A stretch of DNA of 64,000 nucleotides from Flavobacterium araucananum (GTDB taxonomy: Bacteria; Bacteroidota; Bacteroidia; Flavobacteriales; Flavobacteriaceae). The DNA lies in NCBI RefSeq assembly GCF_002222055.1, contig NZ_MUGS01000044.1:1-64000 (forward strand), written 5' to 3'. Shown one piece after another: positions 1 through 9,756 of this stretch. A model generated the notes under the pieces. The model searched no databases, was not told the DNA's origin, and saw only the letters and a program-made list of their open reading frames with translations. How positions within the stretch are numbered: the first letter of the stretch is position 1; the number at the start of each line of letters is the position of its first letter. A program made the position numbers and the translations under genes.

Positions 1-16
1 TCTTTGTCCCATGTAG

Positions 17-89
17 TAGCGGGAACAGGACTCGAACCTGTGACCTTCGGGTTATGAGCCCGACGAGCTGCCTACTGCTCTATCCCGCG
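17..89 (-). tRNA. initiator tRNA-fMet (anticodon CAT)
   Basis: The minus strand folds into a 73-nt cloverleaf with the anticodon loop CTCATAA. Three features mark it as the initiator and not the elongator: the anticodon stem is GGG/CCC, position 1 (C) does not pair with position 72 (U), and the D stem has A11-U24. The discriminator base is A. The genome continues with CTA, so CCA is not encoded and must be added after transcription. I see no other tRNA nearby. Confidence 0.95.
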
Positions 90-101
90 ATGTTTCGGGT
101 G

Positions 102-131
102 CAAAGATACGCCGATTTTCTAGAAATCCAA
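102..131 (-). promoter_or_regulatory. promoter of the initiator tRNA
   Basis: On the minus strand the word TATCTTTG (102-109) fits the Bacteroidota -7 element TAnnTTTG. A GTTG (129-132) lies 19 nt upstream, where the -33 element is expected. The tRNA 5' end follows 12 nt downstream. Confidence 0.6.
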
Positions 132-178
132 CGAAAACTTTAAAAAATGTTTTATTTTCTGTATTGAGTTGATATGAC

Positions 179-186
179 TACCTTTG
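179..186 (+). promoter_or_regulatory. -7 promoter element of era
   Basis: TACCTTTG fits the Bacteroidota TAnnTTTG element and lies 20 nt before the era ATG, giving a very short leader. The surrounding ACTACCTTTGCAAA is identical to the word in front of der. No clear -33 TTTG is seen. Confidence 0.6.
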
Positions 187-205
187 CAAATTAAATAATA
201 CACAA

Positions 206-1087
206 ATGTCACATAAAGCAGGTTTTGTAAACATCATCGGGAATCCAAACGTTGGAAAATCAACATTGATGAACGCCTTTGTTGGAGAAAGATTATCAAT
301 CATTACATCAAAAGCACAAACAACTCGTCACCGTATTCTTGGAATCGTGAATGGCGAAGATTTTCAACTTATATTATCGGATACTCCCGGAATCATCAAA
401 CCAGCCTATGAAATGCAGGAATCGATGATGAACTTTGTAAAATCGGCTTTTGAAGATGCTGATATCTTGGTTTATATGGTCGAAATAGGAGAGCAGGACT
501 TAAAAGATGAAGCTTTCTTTAATAAAATTATCCACGCCAAAATTCCGGTTTTGTTGTTGTTGAATAAAATCGACAACTCAAATCAGGAACAATTAGAAGA
601 ACAAGTAGCATTCTGGACAGCAAAAGTGCCAAATGCTGAAATTTTCCCAATCTCGGCTTTACAGAATTTTAATGTACCGGAAGTTTTTGGACGTATCATT
701 GCATTACTTCCAGAATCTCCTGCATATTATCCAAAAGATCAATTGACAGACAAGCCGGAACGTTTTTTCGTAAACGAAACAATCCGTGAAAAAATCTTGT
801 TGAACTACAGTAAGGAGATTCCGTATGCAGTTGAAATTGTTACAGAAGAGTTTTTTGAAGATGACGCTATTATCAGAATCCGTTCGATCATTATGGTAGA
901 ACGCGAAACTCAAAAAGGAATCATCATTGGGCATAAAGGTGCAGCTTTGAAAAAAGTAGGTATGGAAGCCCGTGCCGATCTGGAGAAATTCTTCGGAAAA
1001 CAAATTCACATTGAACTAGTTGTAAAAGTGAACAAAAACTGGAGAAGCAACGCTAATATGTTGAAACGTTTTGGATATAATCAATAA
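206..1087 (+). CDS. era: GTPase Era
   Basis: Era is a small GTPase that binds the 3' end of 16S rRNA during 30S subunit maturation. All its hallmarks are visible in 293 aa: the G1 loop GNPNVGKST (residues 12-20), G3 DTPG (59-62), G4 NKID (120-123), a G5-like SAL near 150, and a C-terminal KH domain with the GHKG turn at 242-245. The length is typical of the family. The ATG at 206 directly precedes the G domain. The gene lies 20 nt after a TACCTTTG promoter word and is followed, 28 nt after its stop, by an unrelated membrane-anchored protein, so it may be the first gene of a short transcript. Confidence 0.97.
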   Translation: MSHKAGFVNIIGNPNVGKSTLMNAFVGERLSIITSKAQTTRHRILGIVNGEDFQLILSDTPGIIKPAYEMQESMMNFVKSAFEDADILVYMVEIGEQDLKDEAFFNKIIHAKIPVLLLLNKIDNSNQEQLEEQVAFWTAKVPNAEIFPISALQNFNVPEVFGRIIALLPESPAYYPKDQLTDKPERFFVNETIREKILLNYSKEIPYAVEIVTEEFFEDDAIIRIRSIIMVERETQKGIIIGHKGAALKKVGMEARADLEKFFGKQIHIELVVKVNKNWRSNANMLKRFGYNQ

Positions 1088-1115
1088 TTTTTTTCAAAAG
1101 ATTAAAAAGTAATTT

Positions 1116-2114
1116 ATGCAAGTTTCGACGAAGTATTCAATACCAATATGTTGCGGACTTATATTGATTGTGGGTATAAATTACTTTTTTAGTTCAAAAG
1201 AGAAAACGGTTGTATCTAAACCTGTTCTTAAAAAGACAGAGTTGATTCAAAAAAAAGAATCAGTTCCTTTTGACACAACAGCCTGCTCTGATGCTGATGT
1301 CAAATTGTTTTTAAGCAAATTCATAAAACAATTTAGCACCAATAAAGCTTCAAATATTAATCAATTCGTAAATAAAACTAATGGATTAGCAATATTTGTT
1401 AAAGATGGATATTATCCTATTTTAAGCTTTTCTGATCGAATTGATGATTGGATTGAATGGTTTAATTTTAAAATCTATGAGAATGTAGAATTTGGAAAAT
1501 TTCCTAAATATCTGGGCGATGGAGAATTTGAAAAGACCGGTTTTTATTATGCGAACTATCAAAATAAATTTCGTCTGGATGATTTTGATGATACGTACAG
1601 TAATCGGTCGAATGAAGATAAAAAACCATTTCGTCAACTCGAAAAAATATGTAATTACAGAGCCGATGTAATGTCTATAGATAAAAGCAGGGTTTTGACA
1701 TTGTATTTTAGTATTTACAAAAACAATAAATATTTGGTTGGGATTACTCAGGATGCTGTAGAGGATGTTTTATACACAGATCAGGAAAAAGAGTTTGTGC
1801 CTATAGATACAGAAGAGCAAGTCGAAGAGTTTTTATTAAACAATAGAAAGTTTTGTGACGTAGAGAATAAGGCATATATTGATTTTGATAAAAAAGAACT
1901 TATATATTATGATTTTGGCGATAAACCTTTTCAGTTTAGTAACTATAAGATAGGTCCTGTAGCTGTTATTTCAGGAAAAATCAAAATTCGCGATATTAAG
2001 TTTTTTAATTCAGATGAAGAGGAAGGATTTACTTTGAAATTATCTAATAAAGGTGATTTTAGTTCTTACAGAATGGGGGCAAGACCTCAATATATTTATG
2101 AAAAGTGTAAATAA
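1116..2114 (+). CDS. hypothetical protein with N-terminal membrane anchor
   Basis: I do not recognise this 332-aa protein. Residues about 8-25 (IPICCGLILIVGINYFF) form one hydrophobic segment followed by lysines, so the protein is probably anchored in the inner membrane with the rest in the periplasm; there is no lipobox cysteine at the end of the segment. The remainder is rich in Asp, Lys, Phe and Tyr without a motif I can name. It starts 28 nt after era without an obvious promoter and could be co-transcribed. Base composition matches its neighbours. Confidence 0.7.
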   Translation: MQVSTKYSIPICCGLILIVGINYFFSSKEKTVVSKPVLKKTELIQKKESVPFDTTACSDADVKLFLSKFIKQFSTNKASNINQFVNKTNGLAIFVKDGYYPILSFSDRIDDWIEWFNFKIYENVEFGKFPKYLGDGEFEKTGFYYANYQNKFRLDDFDDTYSNRSNEDKKPFRQLEKICNYRADVMSIDKSRVLTLYFSIYKNNKYLVGITQDAVEDVLYTDQEKEFVPIDTEEQVEEFLLNNRKFCDVENKAYIDFDKKELIYYDFGDKPFQFSNYKIGPVAVISGKIKIRDIKFFNSDEEEGFTLKLSNKGDFSSYRMGARPQYIYEKCK

Positions 2115-2230
2115 TTGAAAAACAATTATTGAAAATCAAGAAGGTTAAAGGTTTGTAATCAGGTTAATAAAAGGATTTTTAGATAATACAAAATTGTGAT
2201 TTTTGATATTGACTGAAGTTCTTGTAACCC

Positions 2231-2327
2231 TGAAGCCCTAGCCCTGATAGAAGTGAAAATCCTTTTGTGACGCTTTTTTAGCGGAACAAAAGATTGAAAC
2301 GAATAGCAGGAAATAGCTCCTGAAAAA
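2231..2327 (+). ncRNA. structured RNA, probably Flavo-1 family, copy 1
   Basis: The segment has conserved CTAGCCCTGATAG near its 5' end, then a long stem ATCCTTTTGT / ACAAAAGAT closed by a small inner stem, then AGCAGGAAATAGCTCCTG, which folds as CAGGA/TCCTG and is followed by A-rich sequence. A second copy with the same word order lies at 56930-57018 on the minus strand, so the motif repeats within this window. The family name Flavo-1 is from memory; its function is not known to me. It lies about 155 nt before der but upstream of the der promoter word, so it may be a separate transcript. Confidence 0.6.
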
Positions 2328-2342
2328 TATAAAAACATAGGT

Positions 2343-2366
2343 ACTTAGAAACTTAGCAACTTAGCC
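2343..2366 (+). repeat. 8-bp tandem repeat ACTTAGnn x3
   Basis: ACTTAGAA, ACTTAGCA and ACTTAGCC follow each other without a gap and end 11 nt before the TACCTTTG element of der. The array covers the place where a -33 element would be. Confidence 0.8.
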
Positions 2367-2377
2367 ACTTTTTTAAC

Positions 2378-2385
2378 TACCTTTG
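2378..2385 (+). promoter_or_regulatory. -7 promoter element of der
   Basis: TACCTTTG within ACTACCTTTGCAAA, the same 14 bases as in front of era. It predicts a leader of roughly 90 nt that contains the CTGAAATCTAAAAT repeat. Confidence 0.6.
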
Positions 2386-2446
2386 CAAAAAATTAAAATA
2401 AAGCATTTTGGATTACAAGTGATTAGGTTTTTAGGAAACTAAAAAT

Positions 2447-2474
2447 CTGAAATCTAAAATCTGAAATCTAAAAT
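2447..2474 (+). repeat. 14-bp tandem repeat CTGAAATCTAAAAT x2
   Basis: Two perfect, adjacent copies end 8 nt before the der start codon and so lie in its 5' leader. The same word forms a perfect hairpin at 11575-11610, so it belongs to a dispersed family. Confidence 0.8.
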
Positions 2475-2482
2475 TTACAAAA

Positions 2483-3793
2483 ATGAATAACATTGTTGCG
2501 ATAGTAGGAAGACCTAATGTAGGGAAATCAACCCTTTTTAATAGGCTGATACAAAGAAGAGAAGCTATTGTAGATTCGGTTTCTGGAGTTACCAGAGATA
2601 GAAACTACGGTAAAAGCGAGTGGAACGGAAAAGAATTTTCGGTGATTGATACCGGCGGATACGTTCGCGGTTCTGATGACGTTTTTGAAGGAGAAATCCG
2701 CAAACAAGTAGAATTAGCTATTGATGAGGCTGATGTTATTATTTTTGTGGTTGATGTTGAGGAAGGAATTACACCTATGGATGACATCGTTGCCCGTTTA
2801 TTGCGCAAAGTGACTAAGCCAGTTTTATTGGCCGTTAATAAGGTAGATAATGCCATGCGTGAGAAAGATGCGATTGAGTTTTATAACCTTGGTTTAGGAG
2901 AATATTATACGTTTGCAAGTATTTCAGGAAGTGGAACAGGAGATTTATTAGATGCTTTGATCGAATCTTTTCCGGTAAAACCAGAACCAGTTCAGGAAGA
3001 AGTAGTTTTACCTCGTTTTGCTGTTGTAGGACGTCCTAATGCTGGTAAATCTAGTTTTATCAATGCCTTAATTGGCAAAGAACGTTTCATGGTTACAGAT
3101 ATTGCAGGAACTACACGTGATGCAATTGATACAAAATTTGACCGTTTTGGTTTTGAATTTAATTTGGTTGATACTGCGGGAATCCGTCGTAAAGCCAAAG
3201 TAAAGGAAGATTTAGAGTTTTACTCCGTAATGCGTTCTGTTCGTGCAATTGAGCATGCAGATATCTGTATCTTGATTATTGATGCTACCCGTGGATTTGA
3301 AGGTCAGGATCAAAGTATTTTTTGGTTGGCAGAGAAAAACCGTAAAGGTGTTGTAATCCTGGTAAACAAATGGGATTTGGTCGAAAAAGATACTATGTCG
3401 ACCCGTGATTACGAAGCTAAAATCAGAGAAGAATTAATGCCTTTTACTGATGTGCCTATTTTGTTCGTTTCGGCTTTAACCAAACAACGTTTATTAAAAG
3501 CATTAGAAGCTACCGTTCAGGTTTTCGAAAATAGAAAACAAAGAATCCCAACCTCTAAGTTTAATGAATTTATGTTAAAGGTGATCGAAGCATATCCGCC
3601 ACCGGCAACAAAAGGAAAATATGTAAAAATTAAATATTGCATGCAGTTACCAACCCTAACACCTCAGTTTGTGTTTTTTGCTAATATGCCACAATACGTT
3701 AAAGAACCATATAAGAGATATCTTGAAAATAAGATTAGAGAAAATTGGGACTTTTCAGGAGTACCAATCGATATCTATATCAGAGAAAAATAA
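2483..3793 (+). CDS. der: ribosome-associated GTPase Der (EngA)
   Basis: Der is a tandem-domain GTPase needed for assembly of the 50S ribosomal subunit. Both G domains are complete in 436 aa. Domain 1 has GRPNVGKST (9-17), DTGG (56-59) and NKVD (119-122). Domain 2 has GRPNAGKSS (183-191), DTAG (230-233) and NKWD (295-298). The C-terminal KH-like domain ends with IDIYIREK. Length is typical. The gene stands alone between its own promoter word and a strong terminator. Confidence 0.97.
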   Translation: MNNIVAIVGRPNVGKSTLFNRLIQRREAIVDSVSGVTRDRNYGKSEWNGKEFSVIDTGGYVRGSDDVFEGEIRKQVELAIDEADVIIFVVDVEEGITPMDDIVARLLRKVTKPVLLAVNKVDNAMREKDAIEFYNLGLGEYYTFASISGSGTGDLLDALIESFPVKPEPVQEEVVLPRFAVVGRPNAGKSSFINALIGKERFMVTDIAGTTRDAIDTKFDRFGFEFNLVDTAGIRRKAKVKEDLEFYSVMRSVRAIEHADICILIIDATRGFEGQDQSIFWLAEKNRKGVVILVNKWDLVEKDTMSTRDYEAKIREELMPFTDVPILFVSALTKQRLLKALEATVQVFENRKQRIPTSKFNEFMLKVIEAYPPPATKGKYVKIKYCMQLPTLTPQFVFFANMPQYVKEPYKRYLENKIRENWDFSGVPIDIYIREK

Positions 3794-3800
3794 AATTAAA

Positions 3801-3827
3801 AGTCCTCATAATGAGGACTTTTTTTAT
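3801..3827 (+). terminator. Rho-independent terminator of der
   Basis: AGTCCTCA / TGAGGACT forms a stem with a three-base loop, followed by a run of seven T. It starts 8 nt after the der stop codon. Confidence 0.9.
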
Positions 3828-3947
3828 GCCCTTTTTTAATTGTAGTTTTTTAGGCTGAGGTTAGTGGCATGCTATTTGAATAAATGTTGGATTTACAATA
3901 AACCTTTTGGCTCTTTTAGAGTCTTACTGTTTCTAACGAACCATCTT

Positions 3948-6701
3948 ATGACCAAATTTTTCTCTTTTTTAGTGCTTTTCCTTTTTTGTTATTCGGCGGC
4001 CAATGCCCAGAATGACATTGTTCTTAGAGGAACCGTTGTGGATATTAATACACAACTTCCGATGGAAATGGCAACCGTTTATTTTTCTACTGTCAAAGAT
4101 TCTACAGTAATAGAATATGCAACGACGGATAAAAATGGTGTCTTTAGAATAAATACTAAAAAGATAGATAAACCCGTTTTTCTGAAAGTAAATTATATGG
4201 GATATCAGCCCTTGGTTGAAGAACAAAAAGGACTTATGGAAAGCAAGGATTTTGGTAAATTATATTTGCTCGAAAGCGTAAATGCTTTAGATAATGTAGT
4301 AATCAAAAGTGAAGCTCCACCCATTACAATCAAAAAAGATACTTTAGAATTTAATGCCTCTTCGTATAAAGTTCGTCCCGATGCAAATGTCGAGGCTTTG
4401 CTGAAACAATTGCCAGGTGTTGATGTTGATAATGATGGTAAAGTTACCGTGAACGGAAGGGAAGTTACACAGTTTTTAGTAAACGGTAAAACTTTTTTTG
4501 ATAGAGATGGTGCTTTGATCTTAAAAAATTTGCCCGCAGAAATTATAAAAAAAGTTCAGGTTTCAGATTTTAAAACCAAGAAAGAAGAACTCGCAAAGCA
4601 GGAATCGACATCAGATTATTCGAGTATAAATCTAACCATTGACGAAAAGAAAAATAAAGGATTTTTTGGTAAAGTACTTGGCGGATATGGCTCTGATGAT
4701 CGATACGAAAGTAGCCTGATCATGAATTTTTTTAAAGATCAGCAAAAAATAAGTATTCTGGCTTCGTCTAATAACATCAATTCTACAGGATTTTCGATGG
4801 ATGATGTATTTGATAATATGAGCGGAGGAAGAAATAGCAAGACAAGCAGTCAAAGCTCAGGAGGAGGCAAAGGAATTACACAATCTAATCTGGCAGGAAT
4901 TAACTATTCTGATGCCTGGACTAAAGATTTTGATGTTTCGAGTAGTTATAATTTTTCAAACACCATTAATAATAACGAAAGCAAGTCGAACCAGACTAAT
5001 TTTTTGCCAACAGGAAATATTTTAACTTCATCAGATTCTAAAACCAGAAATGAAAACACAGGTAACAAAGTAAACTTAGAATTAGAATATAAAATTAATC
5101 CAAGTACACGACTTTTTATTACGCCAAGATTCAATCAAACGCGATCAAACAGTACATCAAACTCTTCGACATCTTCTGAGGATGAAAATGGGCAGGCTTT
5201 GAACGAAAGTACTTCAGAATCAAAAAATGAAAACACAAGTACCAATTTTGCCAATACGATCAATTTTAATAAAACATTCGAAAAAAAGGCCCGTAATCTA
5301 AGTTTTGTTTTTGATAACAACAATACAAGAAGCGATGCAAATGCGCTTAACCTCTCAGAAACTATTTTCTATCAGGATAACAAACCAAATGATGAGAGAA
5401 ATCAAAACAGTAAAAATAATACCAGCTCAGATATTTACTCGGCAGATCTTGAGTATACAGAACCTATCACAGATTCGTTACGAATAAGATTTGGTTCAGA
5501 TTTTAACTGGACAAAAACCATAAACGATCAAAAAACATATAATTTTGATTCGAATACTGATTCTTATTCAGACTTAAACGAATCGCTGACAAACTATATT
5601 ACTTCTACTCAGAATTCTGTTAGTCCGAAAATGGGGATTACTTTGCAAAAAAATAAATACACAATTAACCTGAATACAAAGACGTCTATTGTTGATTATG
5701 ACAATCACTCTTTGTATTTAGGCAATTCGACTGATTTGAATAAAAAATATGCTTTGCCTTTTGCAAGTGCTCAAATGCGATATAAATTTAGTCGCTCTAA
5801 AAATCTGACTTTAAAATACGATTATTCAAACGCACTTCCCAGCGCAACCCAACTATTGCCGGTTTTAAATTTGACAAACCCATTGAATACCGTGATCGGG
5901 AACCCAAATCTAAATCCTATCGAAAAGAATAGTGCAGGTATCGATTTTAAAAACTTTGATTTTCGTACCAGATCAGGTTACAGTATGTTTGTAAAAGCAG
6001 ATTACTATAACAACGATGTGGTTTCGACTTCAATTTATGACGATAGCGGGAAAAGAACAACCACTTATGCCAATATATCAGGAACTTATATTGCGTCTGT
6101 TGGCGGAAATTGGAACCAATCTATAAAAAAAGATGCACATGTTTTAAGATACGGTTTAGGGATAAATGGTAGTTACTCTTTTGATAAAGGGTTTACCAAT
6201 GCCGTTTTGTACAATGCAAAGTCAGCAGCAATAACCCCCAAACTTTACCTGACTTATGAGTATGGAGAATTGCTTAGCGTTTCGCCGTCCTATAGTTTAA
6301 CTTACAATGAAACCCAATACGAGAACTACACGCGCGACGCAAGTTCAAATGTAGTACACAGAATCAATTTGCAAACGACAAGTTACTGGCCTGCAAATTT
6401 TATTTTTGGAAATGATTTCGGATATACCTACAACTCTAATATTTCTGATGATTTCAAGAAAGATTTCTACCTCTGGAATACCAGTTTGTCGTATGGTTTT
6501 TTTGATAAAAAAGTATATGCAAAAATAAAAGTTTACGATGTTCTAAACCAGAATCAGAGTGCTACAAGAACGATCTCGGCAACTTCGATACGCGATGAAG
6601 AAAACACCGTTCTTAAGCGTTATGTAATGTTTTCAGTAGCCTATAAAATTGGAAATTTTGCCGGTACCGAAAAAGGAGGGAAGAGAAGGCAAAGAGAGTA
6701 A
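3948..6701 (+). CDS. TonB-receptor-like outer-membrane beta-barrel protein
   Basis: This is a 917-aa outer-membrane protein of the receptor-like beta-barrel type. The ATG at 3948 starts a clean signal peptide (TKFFSFLVLFLFCYSAANAQ); the frame is open upstream to a GTG at 3864, but that would bury the signal peptide. After cleavage there is a carboxypeptidase-regulatory-like domain (about 25-105), then a plug-like region containing LLKQLPGVDVDNDGKVTVNG, then a long barrel rich in Asn, Ser, Thr and Tyr. The substrate is unknown and no SusD-like partner is adjacent. The C-terminus is basic (KGGKRRQRE), which is unusual for a barrel end and may be a short tail. Confidence 0.85.
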   Translation: MTKFFSFLVLFLFCYSAANAQNDIVLRGTVVDINTQLPMEMATVYFSTVKDSTVIEYATTDKNGVFRINTKKIDKPVFLKVNYMGYQPLVEEQKGLMESKDFGKLYLLESVNALDNVVIKSEAPPITIKKDTLEFNASSYKVRPDANVEALLKQLPGVDVDNDGKVTVNGREVTQFLVNGKTFFDRDGALILKNLPAEIIKKVQVSDFKTKKEELAKQESTSDYSSINLTIDEKKNKGFFGKVLGGYGSDDRYESSLIMNFFKDQQKISILASSNNINSTGFSMDDVFDNMSGGRNSKTSSQSSGGGKGITQSNLAGINYSDAWTKDFDVSSSYNFSNTINNNESKSNQTNFLPTGNILTSSDSKTRNENTGNKVNLELEYKINPSTRLFITPRFNQTRSNSTSNSSTSSEDENGQALNESTSESKNENTSTNFANTINFNKTFEKKARNLSFVFDNNNTRSDANALNLSETIFYQDNKPNDERNQNSKNNTSSDIYSADLEYTEPITDSLRIRFGSDFNWTKTINDQKTYNFDSNTDSYSDLNESLTNYITSTQNSVSPKMGITLQKNKYTINLNTKTSIVDYDNHSLYLGNSTDLNKKYALPFASAQMRYKFSRSKNLTLKYDYSNALPSATQLLPVLNLTNPLNTVIGNPNLNPIEKNSAGIDFKNFDFRTRSGYSMFVKADYYNNDVVSTSIYDDSGKRTTTYANISGTYIASVGGNWNQSIKKDAHVLRYGLGINGSYSFDKGFTNAVLYNAKSAAITPKLYLTYEYGELLSVSPSYSLTYNETQYENYTRDASSNVVHRINLQTTSYWPANFIFGNDFGYTYNSNISDDFKKDFYLWNTSLSYGFFDKKVYAKIKVYDVLNQNQSATRTISATSIRDEENTVLKRYVMFSVAYKIGNFAGTEKGGKRRQRE

Positions 6702-6702
6702 A

Positions 6703-6745
6703 AAAGGTTCAAAGATGCAGAGTTACAAAGGCGCAAAGGTTTTAA
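6703..6745. repeat. degenerate copies of the GCAAAG-type intergenic word
   Basis: Words such as TTCAAAG, TTACAAAG and GCGCAAAGG follow each other. They look like decayed relatives of the GCGCAAAGACG...AGTCGCAAAG elements at 16566 and 17151. The rest of the gap to 6901 shows nothing recognisable. Confidence 0.4.
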
Positions 6746-6901
6746 CGTAGAGGCGCACAGCAGTACGTCTTTTATTATTATTATTATTGAATTTCAAAAT
6801 TGAATGGGCTCCTGTTTAGCTGGAAGAAAAAAAAGAAGAGTTTGCAATGGCTTTCGCAAATTTTAATAATCTCACATCTCAGAAAAAAATCTGCAATAAA
6901 A

Positions 6902-6933
6902 AAACGAGATAGATTTAAAAACCTATCTCGTTT
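6902..6933 (-). terminator. terminator of the TonB-dependent receptor gene
   Basis: AAACGAGATAG / CTATCTCGTTT forms an 11-bp stem with a 10-nt loop. On the minus strand it is followed by a T run. It lies about 27 nt beyond the stop codon of the minus-strand receptor. Confidence 0.85.
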
Positions 6934-6959
6934 AATGTATTTAGATTAACGAATTGTAT

Positions 6960-9506
6960 TTACAACGAATATTTTAAAGTTATACCATAAGTTCTTTGAT
7001 CACCTATAACGCCAGCATATTGACCTGTATTTCCACCTGCAGGCAATAATTGCTCGTAGTAATCTTTATTCAGAAGGTTACGTCCCCAAAAGTGAATCGA
7101 TAAACCCTGAGAAGCACGGAAACCTAAACGAGCATTAAAAATAGCATAACCGGGAACAACTAGGTATTTTGAAGCCGATGGGCTTGATGAAAATTCAGAA
7201 CGAGCATAAGAATCAAGAGCTATAAAAGCTTTTCCTGAGTTTCCAAAGAATTTTGCATGATTAGAAAGTTCACCTCCTAAAGATCCTGCCCATTTTGAAG
7301 CACCTGGTAATTCAGTTCCTGAAACATCCTTGAACGCTACCGGAGCTCCGGTTTCTTCTAATGGAAGTGGTGCATTTGTAAATTTTACATACTTACCATC
7401 TGTATAAGTGGCAGCACCATTTATAGTCAAATGCTCACTTACAACAAAACTTGCATCAAGTTCAGCACCTCGTACACGTACTTTATCAGCATTGGCAAGA
7501 TATCCACGATTTACACCCAACTCAGCAGCCTGAACGTTCGTTTGAAAATCTTTGATGTCTGTATTAAAGAAAGTCAGGTTAAAAACGGAGTTTTTAAAAG
7601 GCGACGTTTTTACTCCAATTTCATAATGGTTTACTTTTTCCGGCTTGATTACCGCAAGATCAAGTAAAGGCAATCCTTTTGAATCTGTTGGAAGTCCTGC
7701 AACATTTACACCAACCGGTTTGTAACTTTTTGCATAAGTAGCATAAGCATTAATTCTGTCCGAAGCTTTATAAGACACCGTAATGTTTCCTGAAAAATCA
7801 GTATTATCAGTACTGGAGTCAAAAGCCTGATCAGAATAAACCAATTTTTTTAAAGCAAGCAATGCCGGATCAGTAGTTTGAAGTCCTCCGTATGTAGTAC
7901 GCGCATAATGTGCATCTTTTTTGTCGAAATTATATCTCAAACCCGGTAAAATATGCAAACGATCCGTCACAGCCCAATCAATTTGACCAAATACCGCAGC
8001 ACTTGATGATCTTATATTTGCATCAGTTTTAATTCCGTATCCTTCAAAAAGACCCGGAGTTTTCCATAAGGCACTGGTAGTACTTTGTGCAAATCTCCAC
8101 TGTGCATTACCGGATTCTTCTGTACCATCTGTTTGAGAAGTCTGGTCGATAAAAAACGCGCCTACTACACCACTTATTTTAGAGGTAAGCTGACCTGCAT
8201 AACGTACTTCTTGTGTAAATTGTGTTTGTCTTGTTGGGTTTTGAGATAATGCCAATACCTGTAGTCCTGTAAAATCTCTGTCATTTGATGGATCCCAGTT
8301 CCAAAAACGCCAAGCAGTTGTTGAGGTAAGTGTTCCTGAACCAATTTTGGTATCAATGTTTAGAGAGATACCACCCATATCCTGTCCCGAACGCCATGGA
8401 GTATCATGATCGATTTTACGGTCAAAAGCATTTAAACTAGGCAGTTGATAATTGAAATCTTTAATAATAGCATCAAACTGGCGATAAGCAGGTCTTTGTG
8501 TAGGAGCAACCCCTGCAACAACCTGTGCATACCCGTCCGGACGTTGTGTTGTAATATCTGCAGCCAAAATAATATTGGTATTTACAGTAGGTGTCCAAAG
8601 TAACTGACCTCTAATTCCCTGATTGTTCAATGTATTTGTAGGTCTTCCTGTTGCAACATTATCAATTAAACCATCACGTTGTGTACCTGAAAAGGATAAA
8701 CGACCTGCAACTTTTTTTCCTAAAGCTCCCGTTACAGATGCTTTGGCTTGCAAGAAATTATAGTTTCCGTAACTTACTTCAAAATCTGCACCTGAGGTAA
8801 AACTAGGCTTACGGGTAGTAATATTAAACGCTCCTGAAGTGGTGTTTTTACCAAACAATGAACCTTGTGGTCCGCGCAATACCTCGATTTGTTCAACATC
8901 AATAAAGTCTAATGTAGTTGCTGCCGGACGAGCATAATAAACACCATCTACATAAAAACCAACTCCGGGATCGATACCGTCATTAGTAAGCCCAAAAGGA
9001 GAACCAAGACTACGAATGTTGATTCCTGTATTTCTTGGGTTTGAGGAATAAAGCTGTACGGACGGAACCAGTTCCTTGATACGGTTAACATTAAAAGCTC
9101 CTGTTTGTTCTGCTTGTTTACCAGTAATAACGGATATCGCAATAGGCACATCCTGAACTTTTTCGATTCGGCGTCGGGAAGAAACTACAACTTCTATAAG
9201 TTCGTTTTCTTCCTTAATTGTTAATTGTAGCGGGGTCGATGGTAGAGCAGTAAGTTCTACTTCTGTAGTTTTGTATCCTACATATTGAATCAAAAGTGTT
9301 ACAGGAAGTTTCCCTTTACTGTCGATACTAAATTTTCCGTTATTATCTGTAGTAGTGTTAGAAGTCGTTCCTTTTATAACAACGTTTGCAGCTTCTAGTG
9401 GTATGTTTTCGCTGGTTTTAACTACACCTTCGATGTTTTGTGCAAATGATATTGAGAAAGTTAAAACAGATAGAATTGTAAATATATTTTTTATAGAATT
9501 TTTCAT
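6960..9506 (-). CDS. TonB-dependent receptor
   Basis: This is an 848-aa outer-membrane active transporter. It has a signal peptide ending FSISFAQ, a carboxypeptidase-regulatory-like domain (about 24-105), a plug domain with QDVPIAISVITG and the IEVLRGPQGSLFGKN motif, and a C-terminal barrel ending YGITLKYSL. The plug wording resembles siderophore or small-molecule receptors more than SusC, and no SusD partner is present. An Rrf2-type regulator lies upstream in the same orientation, about 250 bp away, which suggests that regulator controls it. The substrate cannot be told from the sequence. Confidence 0.93.
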   Translation of the reverse strand: MKNSIKNIFTILSVLTFSISFAQNIEGVVKTSENIPLEAANVVIKGTTSNTTTDNNGKFSIDSKGKLPVTLLIQYVGYKTTEVELTALPSTPLQLTIKEENELIEVVVSSRRRIEKVQDVPIAISVITGKQAEQTGAFNVNRIKELVPSVQLYSSNPRNTGINIRSLGSPFGLTNDGIDPGVGFYVDGVYYARPAATTLDFIDVEQIEVLRGPQGSLFGKNTTSGAFNITTRKPSFTSGADFEVSYGNYNFLQAKASVTGALGKKVAGRLSFSGTQRDGLIDNVATGRPTNTLNNQGIRGQLLWTPTVNTNIILAADITTQRPDGYAQVVAGVAPTQRPAYRQFDAIIKDFNYQLPSLNAFDRKIDHDTPWRSGQDMGGISLNIDTKIGSGTLTSTTAWRFWNWDPSNDRDFTGLQVLALSQNPTRQTQFTQEVRYAGQLTSKISGVVGAFFIDQTSQTDGTEESGNAQWRFAQSTTSALWKTPGLFEGYGIKTDANIRSSSAAVFGQIDWAVTDRLHILPGLRYNFDKKDAHYARTTYGGLQTTDPALLALKKLVYSDQAFDSSTDNTDFSGNITVSYKASDRINAYATYAKSYKPVGVNVAGLPTDSKGLPLLDLAVIKPEKVNHYEIGVKTSPFKNSVFNLTFFNTDIKDFQTNVQAAELGVNRGYLANADKVRVRGAELDASFVVSEHLTINGAATYTDGKYVKFTNAPLPLEETGAPVAFKDVSGTELPGASKWAGSLGGELSNHAKFFGNSGKAFIALDSYARSEFSSSPSASKYLVVPGYAIFNARLGFRASQGLSIHFWGRNLLNKDYYEQLLPAGGNTGQYAGVIGDQRTYGITLKYSL

Positions 9507-9707
9507 TTTTATAGTAAGTATATGTGATTAGTAGAATTTAAATTAAATTTTTTTTACCAGCACATACACATCATAGAAGAATTGTTTTTTACGGTTGTGA
9601 ATTGACTATTTTGATTTTTTTGCAAAAGGTTTTTAGATACACCCGATCGATTGTAATTTACTTTCATGTGGTTAAAATTTTGTAAATTGGTTTGTTGATT
9701 TTTTTTG

Positions 9708-9715
9708 CAAATATA
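9708..9715 (-). promoter_or_regulatory. candidate -7 element for the TonB receptor
   Basis: On the minus strand TATATTTG fits TAnnTTTG. It implies a leader of about 200 nt before the receptor ATG. No matching -33 element is seen. I see nothing else in the 9507-9756 gap beyond T-rich runs. Confidence 0.35.
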
Positions 9716-9756
9716 TGTAAATTCTATAGATTTACTAGGAATTAGAAAATATTTTT

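Noticed and set aside
3864-3947. Longer start (GTG) for the outer-membrane barrel gene
   Set aside because: It would put 28 residues in front of a complete signal peptide.
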